A DNA stretch of 64,000 nucleotides from Tetracentron sinense. Lineage: Eukaryota > Streptophyta > Magnoliopsida > Trochodendrales > Trochodendraceae. The stretch covers positions 62,242,944 to 62,306,943 of the forward strand of contig CM026552.1 of the NCBI GenBank assembly GCA_015143295.1, written 5' to 3'. The translations under genes were made by a program, and so were the position numbers. Every line of letters starts with the position of its first letter. The first letter of the stretch is position 1. Of the stretch, positions 11,575 to 22,584 are shown one piece after another. The notes under the pieces are model-generated. The model was not told the origin of the DNA. It ran no database searches and was given only the letters and a program-made list of their open reading frames with translations.

Positions 11575-11935
11575 GAACTGGTCTGGAATCCTACTAAGAA
11601 AATTCTAGTGATCCTCGGTCGACCCTTCTTGGCTACAGTCAATGCATGTATAAATTGTCAAACCGGGGTGATGGATGTGCCTTTTGGGAATATGAAGGTC
11701 CGGTTGAACATTTCAACACTTCCCAACAACCCTCAAATGATGACGAGACGTGCTTTTTGGTTGATTCAATCGAAGAGATGGTTGAAGATTCACTTCCATA
11801 CATCCTATCTAATGACCCATATGAGGCATGTCTCTCTCATTTCAATGCAGAAGAGCTTGATGTAGAGGGATCTATTGAAGAAGTCAACAACTTGTTAAAC
11901 TCGACTTCTCAAATGAAATTCTCCCCTTAGAAAAC
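11575..11935 (+). pseudogene. Athila pol, downstream of protease (fossil)
   Basis: Resumes after the solo LTR and its TSD with LILGRPFLATVNA-like sequence, the conserved L-G-R-P-F-L-A-T segment closing Athila/Ty3 protease domains, then an acidic linker. Broken. Confidence 0.7.
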
Positions 11936-12726
11936 AAGGAAAGAGCCACTACCTACCACTTCTAGCATTCCATCCATCCCTTCCTTAGAGGCCCCATCTA
12001 CTCTAGAGTTGAAGCCACTCCCAACTTCACTTAAATATGCCTTTTTGGGACCAAAGGAGACTCTCCCATTCATCATTACATCTGACCTATCAGATGATCA
12101 AGACAATCAATTGATAGTTGTGCTCAAAAAACACAAATGAGCTATAGGGTGGACCATAGTAGATTTGAAAGGAATCAACCTTTCCTTGTACATGCATCAC
12201 ATTCATCTTAAAGAGGATGCTAAAACTTCAATGGAAGCACATGAGGTTGAATCCCAATATGAAAGAGGTAGTGATGAAAGAGATAGTGAAGTTGCTAGAT
12301 GCGGGTATCATATACCCCATCTCGGATAGTCAATGGGTGAGTCCTATTCAAGTGGTACCAAAGAAGTCTGGTATCACTGTGATTACTAATCCAGAAGGAG
12401 ATGTTGTTCCAACACGCATCACCACGGGTTGGTGTGTGTGTATTGATTATAGGAAACTCAATTCCATAACTAGGAATGATCATTTTCCACTCCCATTTAT
12501 TAATCAAATCCTAGAAAGGCTAGTAGGCAAGAGTCATTACTGTTTTCTGTATGGTTATTCCAGATACAATCAAGTGCTGTCTATCCCGAAGATCAAGAGA
12601 AAACTACCTTTACATGTTCTTTTGACTCTTTTGCCAATAGGCGCATGCCATTCGGAATTTGTAATATACCCGCAACTTTTCAAAGGTGTATGATCTCAAT
12701 TTTTTCCAATATGGTAGAAAAGTTTT
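11936..12726 (+). pseudogene. Athila reverse transcriptase, N-terminal part (fossil)
   Basis: Shows the family's entry segment (MKEVVMKEIVKLLDAGIIYPISDSQWVSP), IQVVPKKSGITVI, CIDYRKLNSITRNDHFPLPFINQILERL and the following palm start. These are the fingers and early palm of Ty3 reverse transcriptase, with the D-Y-R-x-L-N motif visible. A Tat-like solo LTR sits in the domain at 12727. Broken. Confidence 0.85.
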
Positions 12727-13909
12727 TGTGAGTACCTGAATTTTCATCCCCATTCCCGATTAGGATAGATCCCGATGAGGAATAAGCGATAAATTACAAT
12801 TAGGTTGTGAGTCGCCACCTATCTAATTCTGAGGGAAATAGGTCCCTAAAATGGTTGGATAAGGTATGGTCTGGAAGTCAGAGGTCAGGGTAAGGGATTC
12901 ATTTGAGTTAGGGGAAGGTGTTAAGCAACCCTAAACTCCCATCCATAGATGGTTACCTACTCCCTGAGTCCAAATCAAAGTCACGAAACCATAAGAGAAG
13001 CTTGAAATTTGATATATATGCTGAGCAATGTATTATTAATAGAAATAAATGAATTGAGATAGACAAGATAAAAATGGAATATGGATTCTATCCTAAGGGA
13101 GCTGAACCCGATCAGGGTTGCCTACGTATCCACTGTCAGTGGAATCAAGCCGCACATAGTTCTGGATGACGATTAATGGTTTGATTTGATTGATTGATGG
13201 TTTGATTTGAAAGGTTTGATGATTTTCACTGATTTAGAAGCGAAATGACTTTTTAAGCTTATGTTGAGGAGCGATGGGGCAGTTTAAGCTCGTGCCAGGG
13301 AGCCTGGCGAGGTGGGTACTGAACAGGGTTTGAATCGAGGTTCTGACAGGGGTTTTGGACTAGGTAGGGTTTAACTAGGGTTAAGCTAGGGTTTAGCTAG
13401 GTTTGAACCGAAGTTTGGGCAAATGTTCGAACTGGAGTTCGGGCAAAGGTTCGACTAGGCAAGGCTATATTTGATTTGGGATTTGGGCAGAGGTTCGACT
13501 AGGCAAGGTTATATTTGACTTAGGATTTGGGCAGAGGTTCAACTAGACGGGCTAGTTTTGAACTGGGATTTGGGCAGAGGTTCGACTAGACAGAGCTAGT
13601 TTTGAACCGAAGTTCGGGTAGAGGTTCAACAGGGTAGGTTAAGTTTTAAATAAAACTGGGCAGGGGTTCGACAAGATAAGCAGTCTAAGTATTTAAAAAA
13701 ACAATAAATAATTAAAACTAATAAAAGACAAAGAAAATGTCAGAGTTTGGCGATATTACCTTCCGGGAACCCAAAGGGTCTCTGAAATAAGTGTTCTCGA
13801 GAATGATTCTTCGAAATCGAATTCTCGGGATCGCCAATGCTAAAGAAAGGTTTTCGAAAGAGGAGAGAGTAAGTGGAATGCATTGAGAATGAAGTGAGGA
13901 GGTGGGGGG

Positions 13910-13917
13910 TATTTATA
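13910..13917 (-). promoter_or_regulatory. TATA box of the Tat-like solo LTR
   Basis: TATAAATA on the minus strand, 20 bp downstream (in LTR sense) of the nearest palindrome of the 13937-14139 cassette. Confidence 0.6.
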
Positions 13918-13936
13918 GTTTTTCAAAATGGGGGGG

Positions 13937-14139
13937 GGGGGCACTACTTCAAGTAGCACCCCTTTTGGATAAAAACCTCAAAAAGCGAGGCGGCAAACAA
14001 CAGTAAGGAGGCAAAACAGACTGAAACTGGGGGGGCGCTACTTGAAGTAGCGCCCCTATGCGGGTTTTCAAAAATGGCCTATCGACATGCCTAAAAGGAA
14101 CAGGTGCCTCTAGGGGTACTGTTTAAAGTAGCCCCCTAG
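13937..14139. repeat. Three palindromes upstream of the Tat-like TATA box
   Basis: 13937-13962, 14032-14056 and 14110-14139. The middle one is perfect: GGGGCGCTACTT, one base, AAGTAGCGCCCC. The first keeps CTACTT-C-AAGTAG and G/C-run outer arms with two mismatches; the third is looser (CTAGGGG...CCCCCTAG). Spacers differ. Confidence 0.85.
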
Positions 14140-14583
14140 CTAGGGGCCAAAAAAATTAATTTTTTTTATTTTTTCTCGCCACGTGTTGCACTCCGATTCG
14201 CCGAAAAGCCGTTTTAGCCCCTTTTTTGTCAAAATTGAGCTGATAAAATACAGAAAAATATTTTAGATAAAACATGAATTTTTCAACACTTTTTAGGGGC
14301 ATTTTGGTCATTTTACACTCTAGGGGCATTTTGGTCATTTTCTACCGTTTTAAGTCCAAATTACTCCAAAAAATAGCCAAAATTCATCAAAAATTTTTTA
14401 AAATCATTTTGGATAAAATAGAAAATTTTTAGCACTTTTTCAGGGGTATTTTGGTCATTTTTTACCTAAGGGGCGTTTTTGGAAATCGAAGCACGTGGAA
14501 AGAAGGTCTTAAAAGAGGGTTTTTAAAAGGGTTTTTAAGAGTATACAAAGACACTAGAGGGGTGAAAAATTGGGGTGCTTACA

Positions 14584-15000
14584 GTTTCTTGAGGTTTCCA
14601 TGGATGACGTTTCCATCTTTGGAACCTCCTTTGAAGATTGTTTCTAACATTTAACCTTGGTCTTACAAAGATGTGAGGAGACAAATCTTATTTTAAGCTA
14701 GGAGAAGAGCCATTTCATAGTTCACGAGGGTATTTTTTTGGGATACATTGTGTCCAAATGAGGTATAGAAGTAGACAAGGCCAAGATCGACCTAATTTCG
14801 AGTCTCCCTCCACCATCAACAGTGCGACAGATTCGATCTTTTGTAGGCCATGCGGGGTTTTACCGATGCTTCATCAAGGATTTTAGTAAAATTTATGCAC
14901 CCTTGAGCAATTTACTTTGCAAGGATGTCTCTTTTTTCCTTTGATGAAGCTTTTGAGAAGCTTCGAAGTCTACTTTCTATAGCACCCATTATGTAGCCCC
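14584..15000 (+). pseudogene. Athila reverse transcriptase, C-terminal part (fossil)
   Basis: Begins at the catalytic palm (V-S-M-D-D-V equivalent near 14596-14613), continues through the thumb with an R-x-I-R-S-F-x-G-H-x-G-F-Y-R-like segment near 14830-14875, and leads into RNase H. Broken. Confidence 0.75.
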
Positions 15001-15420
15001 CAGATGCCCCAGATTATGCAATCGGGGCAGTTTTAGGGCAACGGGTGAATAGATGTGTGATGCCTTAGATTATGTAATCGGGGCAGTTTTAGGGAAACGG
15101 GTGAATAGAACCCCACATGCTATCTACTATGCTAGCAAGACTCTCTCGGATGCTCAATTACATTACACCACTACCGAGAAAGAATTACTAGCTGTTGTAT
15201 TTTCCTAGACAAATTTCGATCCTATCTCCTAGGGTCCAAGATCTTAGTGTACATTGATCATGCCGCTTTGCGGTATCTCTTTGCCAAAAAGGACACTAAG
15301 CCTAGGTTGATTAGATGGATCCTTCTTCTTCAAGAGTTCGATCTAGAGATCCGGGACAAGAAAGGTTCCGACAATGTGGTCACCGATCATTTATCTAGAA
15401 TCCTAGTCAACTCTTCATTA
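15001..15420 (+). pseudogene. Athila RNase H (fossil)
   Basis: Similarity to Ty3 RNase H: AIGAVL-like start, YASKTL-like and TEKELLAVV-like segments, then [20 protein letters not shown] and [18 protein letters not shown], ending in the N-x-V-x-D-x-L-S-R motif that closes the domain. A short tandem duplication of about 75 bp lies near 15004-15103 (GATTATG..AATCGGGGCAG occurs twice). Confidence 0.8.
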
Positions 15421-16518
15421 AAGCCTTGTCCCATCCATGACTCTTTTCTAGATGAGCAATTGTTTGAGGTACATCAAGTTCAACCATCATGGTTTGCTGA
15501 TATGGTCAATTACCTTATAGTTGGAAAGGTCCCATCTCAATGGTCTAAGCAAGACAAATCCCAGTTTTTTTCCCAAATCAAATACTATTTTTGGGATGAT
15601 CCGGAATTGTTTAAATATTGCTCAAACCAAGTGATCCGACGATGTGTGTCCGAGAGTGAATTCCAAAGTATTCTTACCTTTTACCACTCTCTCACATGCG
15701 GAGGTCACTTTGGAGGAAAAAATACCACAGCTAAGGACTTACAAAGTGATTTTATTGGCCCTCAATCTTTAAAGATGCTCATGACTTTTGTCGGGCTAGT
15801 CTAAGGTGCCAACAATTAGGTGTAATGCCCGGAGAGACATGATGCCTCTATCCCCAATTCTAGTTGTAGAACTATTCGATGTTTGGGGTATTGACTTCAT
15901 GGGTCCTTTCCCGCCATCCTTTAGATTTGAAAATATTTTGTTGGCGTGGACTATGTCTCCAAGTGGGTGGAAGCGGTTACCAACTAAACTAATGATTACA
16001 CGGTTGTGGTCAAGTTCCTTCAAGAGAATATTTTTAGTCGTTTTGGCACACCTCGAGCAATTATAAGTGATGGAGGAAAACACTTCATAAATTTTCATTT
16101 TGAGGCTCTAACCCTTAAATACTCTATCACTCATAAAGTAGCTACTCCATACCACCGACAAACGAGTGACCAAGTCGAGGTATCAAATAGGGAGATTAAG
16201 AACATCCTCATGAAAATAGTGAGGCCAGATCGAAAATATTGGTCTATAAGGCTTAATGATGCCAATTGGGCTTATCGTACAACTTTTAAGACCCCAATTG
16301 GAATATCTCCCTACCGCCTCATTTTTGAAAAAGCTTGCCACCTTCCGGTGGAGTTGGAACACAAAGCCCCTTGGGCCATTAAGAAATTTAACTTTGATAT
16401 GGCTTTAGTGGTATCGAATCGAAAATTCCAACTCTCCAAATTAGAAGAGATGCGTAATGATGCATATGAAAATGTAAAAATCTATAAATCAAAAACTAAA
16501 GCTTTCCATGACAAGACA
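15421..16518 (+). pseudogene. Athila integrase, zinc finger and catalytic core (fossil)
   Basis: Has the H-H-C-C region ([11 protein letters not shown] near 15690), [12 protein letters not shown] near 15885 holding the first catalytic aspartate, [12 protein letters not shown] near 16056 with the second, and [16 protein letters not shown] near 16160 with the glutamate-bearing helix, followed by Athila-type [20 protein letters not shown] Tekay-like solo LTR is inserted at 16519. Broken. Confidence 0.85.
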
Positions 16519-17287
16519 TGTTGCGACCCAAAACCCACCCTAGGAGTTAGAGTGAACTTTGGATGACTAATCATGACTTACATGACTTGCTTGACCAAAA
16601 TAACCTGCAAAAGGCCTGGAGCATATACAAAGAGGATATAAACAGCGGAAACATACTTAACTATAGCACAGCGGAAGACTTAACCAAACCTCTATGTATA
16701 TACAAGTGATCCAAGTTATACAAAAAGATACACAAAAGAAAGTGCGGACATGCCCGCCAAAATACATAAATCTAACTCTCAAGCTCACCCACAGCTATCC
16801 ACTTAGAATCTACCACCACCTAATAGTAGCCCTCTACCGGAGGTTCCTCCACAGGCTCCTCAATGTACTCCTCCACCCAAGGGCTCGGAGCACAGACATA
16901 AAATGGAGTAGCCGCTACGCTATCACCTGCCGACATAAGAAGTACGGCTGAGCATGGAATACTCAGCGGGTACCAAATACTAACCAACAGTCATAGCATA
17001 AAAATGACAATACATAAAGCAGGAGCAATTCATATATGTAAAACGGGAACAAGTCATATCATACAAGGAAGTAAATCAATTTATAATCATGCTTGCATTT
17101 CGTAAAAAGCCGATAAAACCTCTTGAAATCATTGTGTGCTTGACTTGACTTGAAATATCCTTTTTGTACTTGAAAGCTTGTCATGTTGTCTTGCTTGATC
17201 TTGTCGAGCGTGTCGTACGTGTCATGCCATGCCATGCGTGTCATGCGTGCTTGCTTGTGATCATGTAACTTGTGAGATGCACTTGTG

Positions 17288-17450
17288 AGATATCCTTGTG
17301 AGATGCACTTGAGAGGGAAGGGAGACCCTTCTTTATGCAATGCACTTGAGAGGGAAGGGAGACCCTTCTTCATGATATGTATGTACTTGCGAGGGAAGGG
17401 AGGCCCTTCTTTATGCTATGCACTTATGAGTGAGGGGAGACCCCTCGTGG
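17288..17450. repeat. Mid-LTR minisatellite of the 16519-18741 LTR
   Basis: Four irregular copies of CACTTGAGAGGGAAGGGAGA plus CCCTTCTT, the reverse-complement relative of the repeat at 10500-10850. Confidence 0.75.
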
Positions 17451-18361
17451 AATGTTTGTTCTTGTTTTCTTGTGAAAAGCGAGGTAAAACATATCGTAGG
17501 ATATGTCCCACCTCTAATCATGTTCTTGAAAACCTCGGTAAATCATGTCATGAATGCCATGCTCGTGGAATCGTGTGCATACTTGCATTTGAATTAAAAC
17601 ATGACATTTGGGGAATTTCACAATGTATAGCATATAGCAATTTTTAAACAAATAAACATTCATAATATTTTAGGGAAAACAAGAACTCATGCTAGCATAA
17701 TCCCTAACAATTTACATAAGTAATTTAGCATGCATTTTCTTGATTTATACTCATTTCATTCACCTTGGCATTTCATCAAACATGGGTTGTGTACATTATT
17801 CATTAAACCTACATCATGCTTTTCTAGGTGGGTTTATATTCACCACGTACTTGTGCGTTTATTATTGGTACAATGCCCTTCCCCTTTCTCATTCATTACA
17901 TCATTCACATGGCATCCAATCGCCAATAACCATCTCCATCCACATCATCCATACATCCAAATCGTAGCACATCATAGATAATGAAGAACAAGGAATAGGG
18001 AAAGAAAAGGGAAAACTATAACTAAGAGGGTAGCAAGAAGTACCGACCTTGACAAATGAGGGAAGGAACTCTCCTCCAAAACGTGCGTGTAGATGCTTCC
18101 CTAGCTTGAGGAGAGTGCTCCACGAGTGCTTGAACCGGAATCTTGAAGCAATCCAAGCTTGAGGTGATCTAGGGTTCACAAACCCTTTGATTTCTTTTCA
18201 AAAATCAAACCCTAGGTTAGGAAAATCCTTCTCTTCTCTCTTCCTCTCTAATATCCTCTAAGTGTGGTAAATGAGCCCTAAAGGCTCGGGCAATCCTTAA
18301 GAGGAAAGGATGAAACACCCAAAAGACGAAAACACCCTTAACGAAATTTCTGCAAAAACAC

Positions 18362-18535
18362 GAAGACCGAGCGATCGGTGTTTATGACCGATTGATCGGT
18401 TGCCTACCGAGCGATCGGTGTATTGACCGAGCTCTCGATCAAAAATCAACTCTCTGGAAAATTTCCCCATACAGATTTTTTGACAAGTCGATAGCCTCCG
18501 ATCGATCGGTTTTGGACCGATCGATCGGTTGCCTG
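18362..18535. repeat. Palindromic-word cassette, CCGATCGATCGGT type
   Basis: Words ACCGAGCGATCGGT, ACCGATTGATCGGT, CCGATCGATCGGT and ACCGATCGATCGGT recur with spacers such as TTGCCT, promoter-proximal in the minus-oriented LTR and adjoining the conserved U3 block at about 18541-18605. The same word family is in the LTR at 56851-59182. Confidence 0.85.
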
Positions 18536-18741
18536 CAGGTCCAAACTGTTTTGGCCATATCGTTTGACTCGCTCATCGGATTTTGACGATTCAACTTGCG
18601 TTGGGTTCGTACTTCGAAAAGAAACATTTTTGACATTTCAGAATTTTCAATTTCTTCCTTGTTTATTAATTGTACTACATTAAAGGAAAAATGGCTACGA
18701 AAATGCCATGCATTAAAAGTGAAAAAGTCCGGGGCTCTACA

Positions 18742-19015
18742 AGACAATCTTAAGAAAGTCTTTTGTTCCCAATAAGAAAGTTTGGCTTTTTAATTCTAGA
18801 TTACACCTCTTCCTCGGTAAGCTTCGCTCTAAATGGGATGGCCCCTATATTGTAACCACAGTATTCTCTCATCGAGTAGTTGAGCTTAAAGACCCTAAAG
18901 ATGGAAATCTTTTCAAGGTTAATGGTCAAAGATTGAAGCCCTATGTTGAGGGCATTGTGACCGGTGAAACAATAGAAACCTTGATTTTGCAAAATCCTGT
19001 TTACCAAAACAGTTG
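18742..19015 (+). pseudogene. Athila integrase C-terminal part (fossil)
   Basis: Resumes after the solo LTR with the Athila pol C-terminal signature (KVWLFNSRLHLFLGKLRSKWDGPYIV-like, then a GNLFKVNGQRLKPY-like segment). In the family this tail follows the integrase core and ends pol. Confidence 0.8.
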
Positions 19016-19762
19016 ATTAATTTAAGGTCGTCTGACTGAAGATGAAAAACTTAGCGCTTGTTGGGAGGCAATCCATCGGTTTTGTGCCTTATTTTCTTTA
19101 GATATAGGTTGAGTTTAAGTTTGGGGTGGATTATAAATCCACCCAAATGTCTTAAAGGGAAAAGAAATCACAAACTGCAATAGATCGCAATTGATCTGCG
19201 ATACATCACAGACAGTGGGCACAACTTGAATTTTTTTTCTGCCACATGTGTGATAGATCGCAATTACCTGCGATAGATTGTAGACAGTGGCCATTTCTAA
19301 ATATTTCTTTGCCACATGTGTGATCAATCGTAGTTGCTTTGCGATTGATCATAGCCACCCATAATCATTTAAAAAGCCCAGTCCGCAAACATTCCTTCTC
19401 ATTTCCTCTCCTCTTCTCCTCCATTTCCCCTTCTCCTCTCTTTCTATTTTTGATTGGGAAAGTACTACAAAGAGCTATTAAGCGGATTGGAGATTTTTGG
19501 GGTTTGTGAGAGCAAAAAATTCCATTACGAGGTAAGTCCCCAATTCCTTTCCCTTTTCCATTATTTTTCTTTATTTCGTGTGATTGTGGAGGAAGGGATT
19601 CTATTTGAAGGCCGGGGTGGCAATTTGGTGTGGATGGGATTGTGTTTGGAGGCCGGGTTGGCCTTGTTTGGATTTGGTGGGGCAGTGCTTGGGTTGTGAA
19701 GTTGTTTAATTAGGGGGCACACCACGTGTTTGAGAAAAAGCCTAGTCTAGTTTTTCTACCAA
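19016..19762 (+). other. Athila pol to env-like spacer with promoter-like module
   Basis: Starts with the Athila marker GCGCTTGTTGGGAGGCAA (about 19058). A cassette of GCGATNGATCGCA-type words lies at 19175-19350, then CATTTAAAAAGCCC near 19359, a CT-rich tract (19398-19446) and AG-GTAAGT near 19530 before the env-like ORF at 19763. Palindromes, an AT box and a CT leader repeat the order seen in the 5' LTR of the same element. No protein was recognised; an 81-codon open frame at 19454-19699 shows no family. Confidence 0.5.
19175..19350. repeat. Palindromic words between pol and env-like ORF
   Basis: At least three pairs such as GATAGATCGCAATTACCTGC, TGCGATAGATTGTAG and GATCAATCGTAG...GCGATTGATCATAG, separated by GACAGTGG and GCCACATGTGTG spacers. 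Same word family as the Athila 5' LTR cassette. Confidence 0.7.
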
Positions 19763-20465
19763 ATGGGACCCAAAAGAAAGAAAGTGGCCCACCGACCTAG
19801 CTCTAGTAGATCTACCCAAGGCCGAGTAGAGCAACCAATAGGAACGTTCGCAACTTGGGCAGTCACTCTTCAAACCCAATTCCATATAGAGTATTTTAGA
19901 AGATGTAGAAGATGCCTGAAGTTGGCCCCCACTATTTTGGAATTAGAAAATAGGGGCCTCCAATGGCTTTTTGGATCCCCAGCCAAGGCATACCATAGAC
20001 TGGTCCATTTATTTTATCAGAACATGGTGCAAAAAGGAAAAGATGAAAAAGATAAAAGTGATGAAAATTCTGATGAGGAGGAAGACAGTGCCAAGGATGG
20101 CAAGGATGTCCTCGAAGTCACTGTGGAGGGTCAAACATTTATGGTCACAATTGAGTCCATTGCCCAAGCAATAAGGTGTCCATTGAACCATCTCCATGGT
20201 TTACCCTATGTACCTGCGCCTCGGGTTTCGGCAACCCGGCATGAGATCATTAAGGAGATGTGTGGAGGGAGATATGATAACACAAGGAGAAATTGCACTC
20301 GTAGGTCTTACCTCCCCAACCCTTTGGTTTGTTGACTCTATTTTCCAGCGTAACCTTTACCCCATAGGGCACATCACTGAGAGAAGAGGTACCATGTTAG
20401 ATGCACTTTATGATATGTGGAAGGTGTTAGACATATATGCCCACGAAAACCATTCCAGAATTGTA
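19763..20465 (+). pseudogene. Athila env-like ORF (fossil)
   Basis: Begins MGPKRKK, a basic start typical of Athila/Calypso ORF2. It has a central ELENRGLQWLFGSPAKAYHRLVHLFYQNM segment matching the family's (V)YP-x-L-V-x-x-F-Y block, an acidic DEEED stretch, then VEGQTFMVTIESIAQAIRCP. Further similarity (FQRNLYPIGHITERRG) continues to about 20465. The family's role for this ORF is unproven; it is called env-like by position. Broken. Confidence 0.7.
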
Positions 20466-21200
20466 TTAGTCTACTTAATCAATAAAAGCATATTTTATAT
20501 TCACACATTGTCTTCTACATTGGGTAACATAGTAAAAGTATCTCATTAGATGAGATTACTTTGTCCCTTAGGTAACATTGTAGGAAAACCATCCAATTAG
20601 TTATTAATTGATTGCTAAGGAGATATGGTTTTCCGATTCCTTGTAGACCTCGAATTGTTCTAAATTATTTAGGATATATCTGGACAATGTATTCCTACTA
20701 ACTTATACATTGTTAGTTCCATATTATGGAGTGATGAATCTCAATCACTAAGAAAAGGGTCTCTTGACTAAGATGTAAATATAAGTAAGAAGTACTTATA
20801 TTGCAACTGGATCGCTTAGTGGATACCCTTAGAAATATACTGTCTATATATTTAGGGTAGTCCATTTGATAGATTGTCCTTAACCTGAGAGGTCGACATC
20901 TTCTCTAGTATTTGCCTATATAGCTTTGATGTAGCCAATCGTCAATGTCTAACACACCGGACTGAATACGGGCTCGTTGGGTTATGTACACTATATTAGA
21001 AGAAATGTGTGTACGCTCAACAAGTATTCCACTACTCTTCTAGAGTAATTTATATTGAGTTGATATTTGTCAAAACCGGACTTGAAAAACCTAGTGTTGG
21101 TTTTTATCGATGAAATGGTTTTATCGAGAAGTTTATTTTCTATATAAAAGAAATGTAATTATTATTATTATTTCTTTTAAAGAATTTCTAAAATAGTTTT
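20466..21200. other. Unassigned AT-rich sequence between Athila and copia LTR
   Basis: No gene recognised. It opens with TAATCAATAAAAGCATATTTT, resembling leaders of plant copia elements, and holds two GTAACATT/GTAACATA repeats. It may be a fragment of another copia leader into which the 21201 element inserted. Confidence 0.35.
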
Positions 21201-22570
21201 TGAAAGTCCAAGCTTGACTAAAAGTATCAAAGAGAAAGGGTTCTCAATATAAGCTAGAGATTAAAGATAGTATAGGATATTGTCCCCTAAGCTTATAACA
21301 ATATTGGAAGTGGAGGGACGCATCTGTAAACAAATCTTGTAATGAAAAATACCTGCAAGTAATTCTCTATTTTCTGGAGGTTAGTCACATTGTGTTAATG
21401 GACATTATTGTGATTAGTGTAAGTCCAGGGACATAGATGAAATTCTATGATCCTAATGGAGTTATAGGAAATGGTTTCCTAGTAACAGTGCTTCAACCAA
21501 AAAGGTTAAGCACTTGGTCTCACAACCAGAAATAAGAGATCCCTTTAGATCCCACACACTGGGACCTTCTTAAAACTTTTAATTTAATTATTTAATTTCT
21601 CTAAGTAAATCACTATATGGTATAGTAAAGTTCTTATAAGTGAAATCACATAAGATTTGATAAACCAAATGGGTAGGATCCATTGAGAATTTTGATAAAA
21701 ATCAAAAGATGACCTAAGGAGTTTGGAACTCCTTCTAGGGGCATGTGGAAGTGGGGCCCACCTAGGGTGGGACGCCCACTTCAAGATGGAGCCTTATCAT
21801 TTAATAGTTGGTTACTAATCAATGATTCCTTATTAGATAAGGATAAGATTAGTTAGTTACTAATTAAAGATTCTTTATTAGATAAGGATGAGATTAGTTT
21901 GTTACTAATGGATAAGGTTAGTTTCCTTTTTAAGATAATCCTAATTAATTGAGAGTTATTATTAAGGAATCTTTGAGAAAATTCTAATTTGATTAGGATA
22001 AGGATGAGAAGAGCCTTGGATTGCACGAAAGCAATCCAAGGGACACTATATAAAGGGATGGACCCCCACACTTTATGAGTAACTTCTCTCCTACGGTTTT
22101 CTCACCCTCCCTCTCCTCAAGTTCACTCCCTCTCCCTCTCCTCAAGTTCACTCCCCCTCCCTTCTCTCCTCTTGTGGAAAGTGTAAGGTCACCATCCCTC
22201 TTCTCTCTGGGTTCTAGTTTTTCTCTTGAGCAAAAGCAGAACCAATTTTGTTAAATCAAGAAAGGATCTTGAGATTCAAGAAAAGAACAAAAGATCATAG
22301 ATCTTGAATTGGAAGGGCCATTAGCTTCCATTAGAGAAAGCTTTAGAAGAAAAAGAAGGTTCGTGTGAATCGCGAAGGTGACTTTACGCTTGTGAAGTTT
22401 TGCAGGCTTTGTTCTATCGTGGATTTGACTTAACAATATCAATGTCGCAAAGGTGATTGTTGTTTTTATCCTTCATTGAATAAAATCAATTAGAATCTTA
22501 GTTAGATCTTGGATTCGATGTAAGCCCCCCAAGAATTATTTTTCTAAAATTAAAAAGAGGCATACTTTCA
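21201..22570 (+). repeat. Copia 5' LTR
   Basis: Starts TGAAAGTCC and ends ATACTTTCA, a 7-base terminal inverted repeat, directly before the primer site. TATA box at 22047-22055 (CTATATAAAG). Inside are an imperfect tandem repeat near 21800-21925 (TTACTAAT..GATTC(C)TTATTAGATAAGG) and a 25-bp tandem duplication (CTCTCCTCAAGTTCACTCCC) at 22111-22160. The start rests on the inverted ends only. Confidence 0.7.
22047..22055 (+). promoter_or_regulatory. TATA box of the copia LTR
   Basis: TATATAAAG in GGACACTATATAAAGGGATGG, followed by a pyrimidine-rich leader. Confidence 0.7.
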
Positions 22571-22571
22571 G

Positions 22572-22584
22572 TGGTATCAGAGCC
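22572..22584 (+). promoter_or_regulatory. Primer-binding site, initiator tRNA-Met (copia)
   Basis: TGGTATCAGAGCC, complementary to the 3' end of plant initiator tRNA-Met, one base after the LTR. Confidence 0.9.

Larger units (their letters stand above)
12727..14583 (-). mobile_element. Solo LTR, Tat/Ogre-like
   Basis: On the plus strand it reads TGTGAGTACC...GGTGCTTACA, with nearly matching inverted ends, and is flanked by GTTTT/GTTTC (4 of 5 bases), consistent with an old TSD. The reverse transcriptase of the Athila element resumes right after it. On the minus strand a TATAAATA box (13910-13917) and three palindromes (13937-14139) upstream of it indicate minus orientation. GTTGCCTACGTATCC near 13110 is the conserved Tat-type block. 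No coding content. Confidence 0.8.
16519..18741 (-). mobile_element. Solo LTR, Tekay-like subfamily A
   Basis: Reads TGTTGCGACCC...GGGGCTCTACA on the plus strand, which is the LTR in minus orientation, with a perfect TSD AGACA (16514-16518 and 18742-18746). 2223 bp, no internal sequence. It carries the 17489-17506 and 16947-16967 hairpins, a mid-LTR minisatellite (about 17288-17450) and a CCGATCGATCGGT-type cassette (18362-18535). Confidence 0.95.
5088..20465 (+). mobile_element. Athila-type Ty3 element with env-like ORF (old, broken)
   Basis: Order seen: LTR, tRNA-Asp primer site, gag, protease, reverse transcriptase, RNase H, integrase, spacer, env-like ORF. The primer site, the protease core (GASVNL), the motif GCGCTTGTTGGGAGGCAA after pol near 19058, and the env-like ORF are Athila/Calypso traits. 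Three solo LTRs (8804-11574, 12727-14583, 16519-18741) sit inside it. Apart from those it has several breaks and is clearly a fossil. No 3' LTR was found; the right end is lost next to unassigned sequence before the copia LTR at 21201. It is older than its insertions; no LTR pair is available for dating. Confidence 0.85.

Noticed and set aside
18392-18747. Open frames across the CCGATCGATCGGT cassette on both strands
   Set aside because: Palindromic words lack stops in several frames; the frames cross the LTR/Athila boundary.
19454-19699. 81-codon open frame before the env-like ORF
   Set aside because: Low-complexity G/T-rich translation with no similarity; better seen as untranslated leader.
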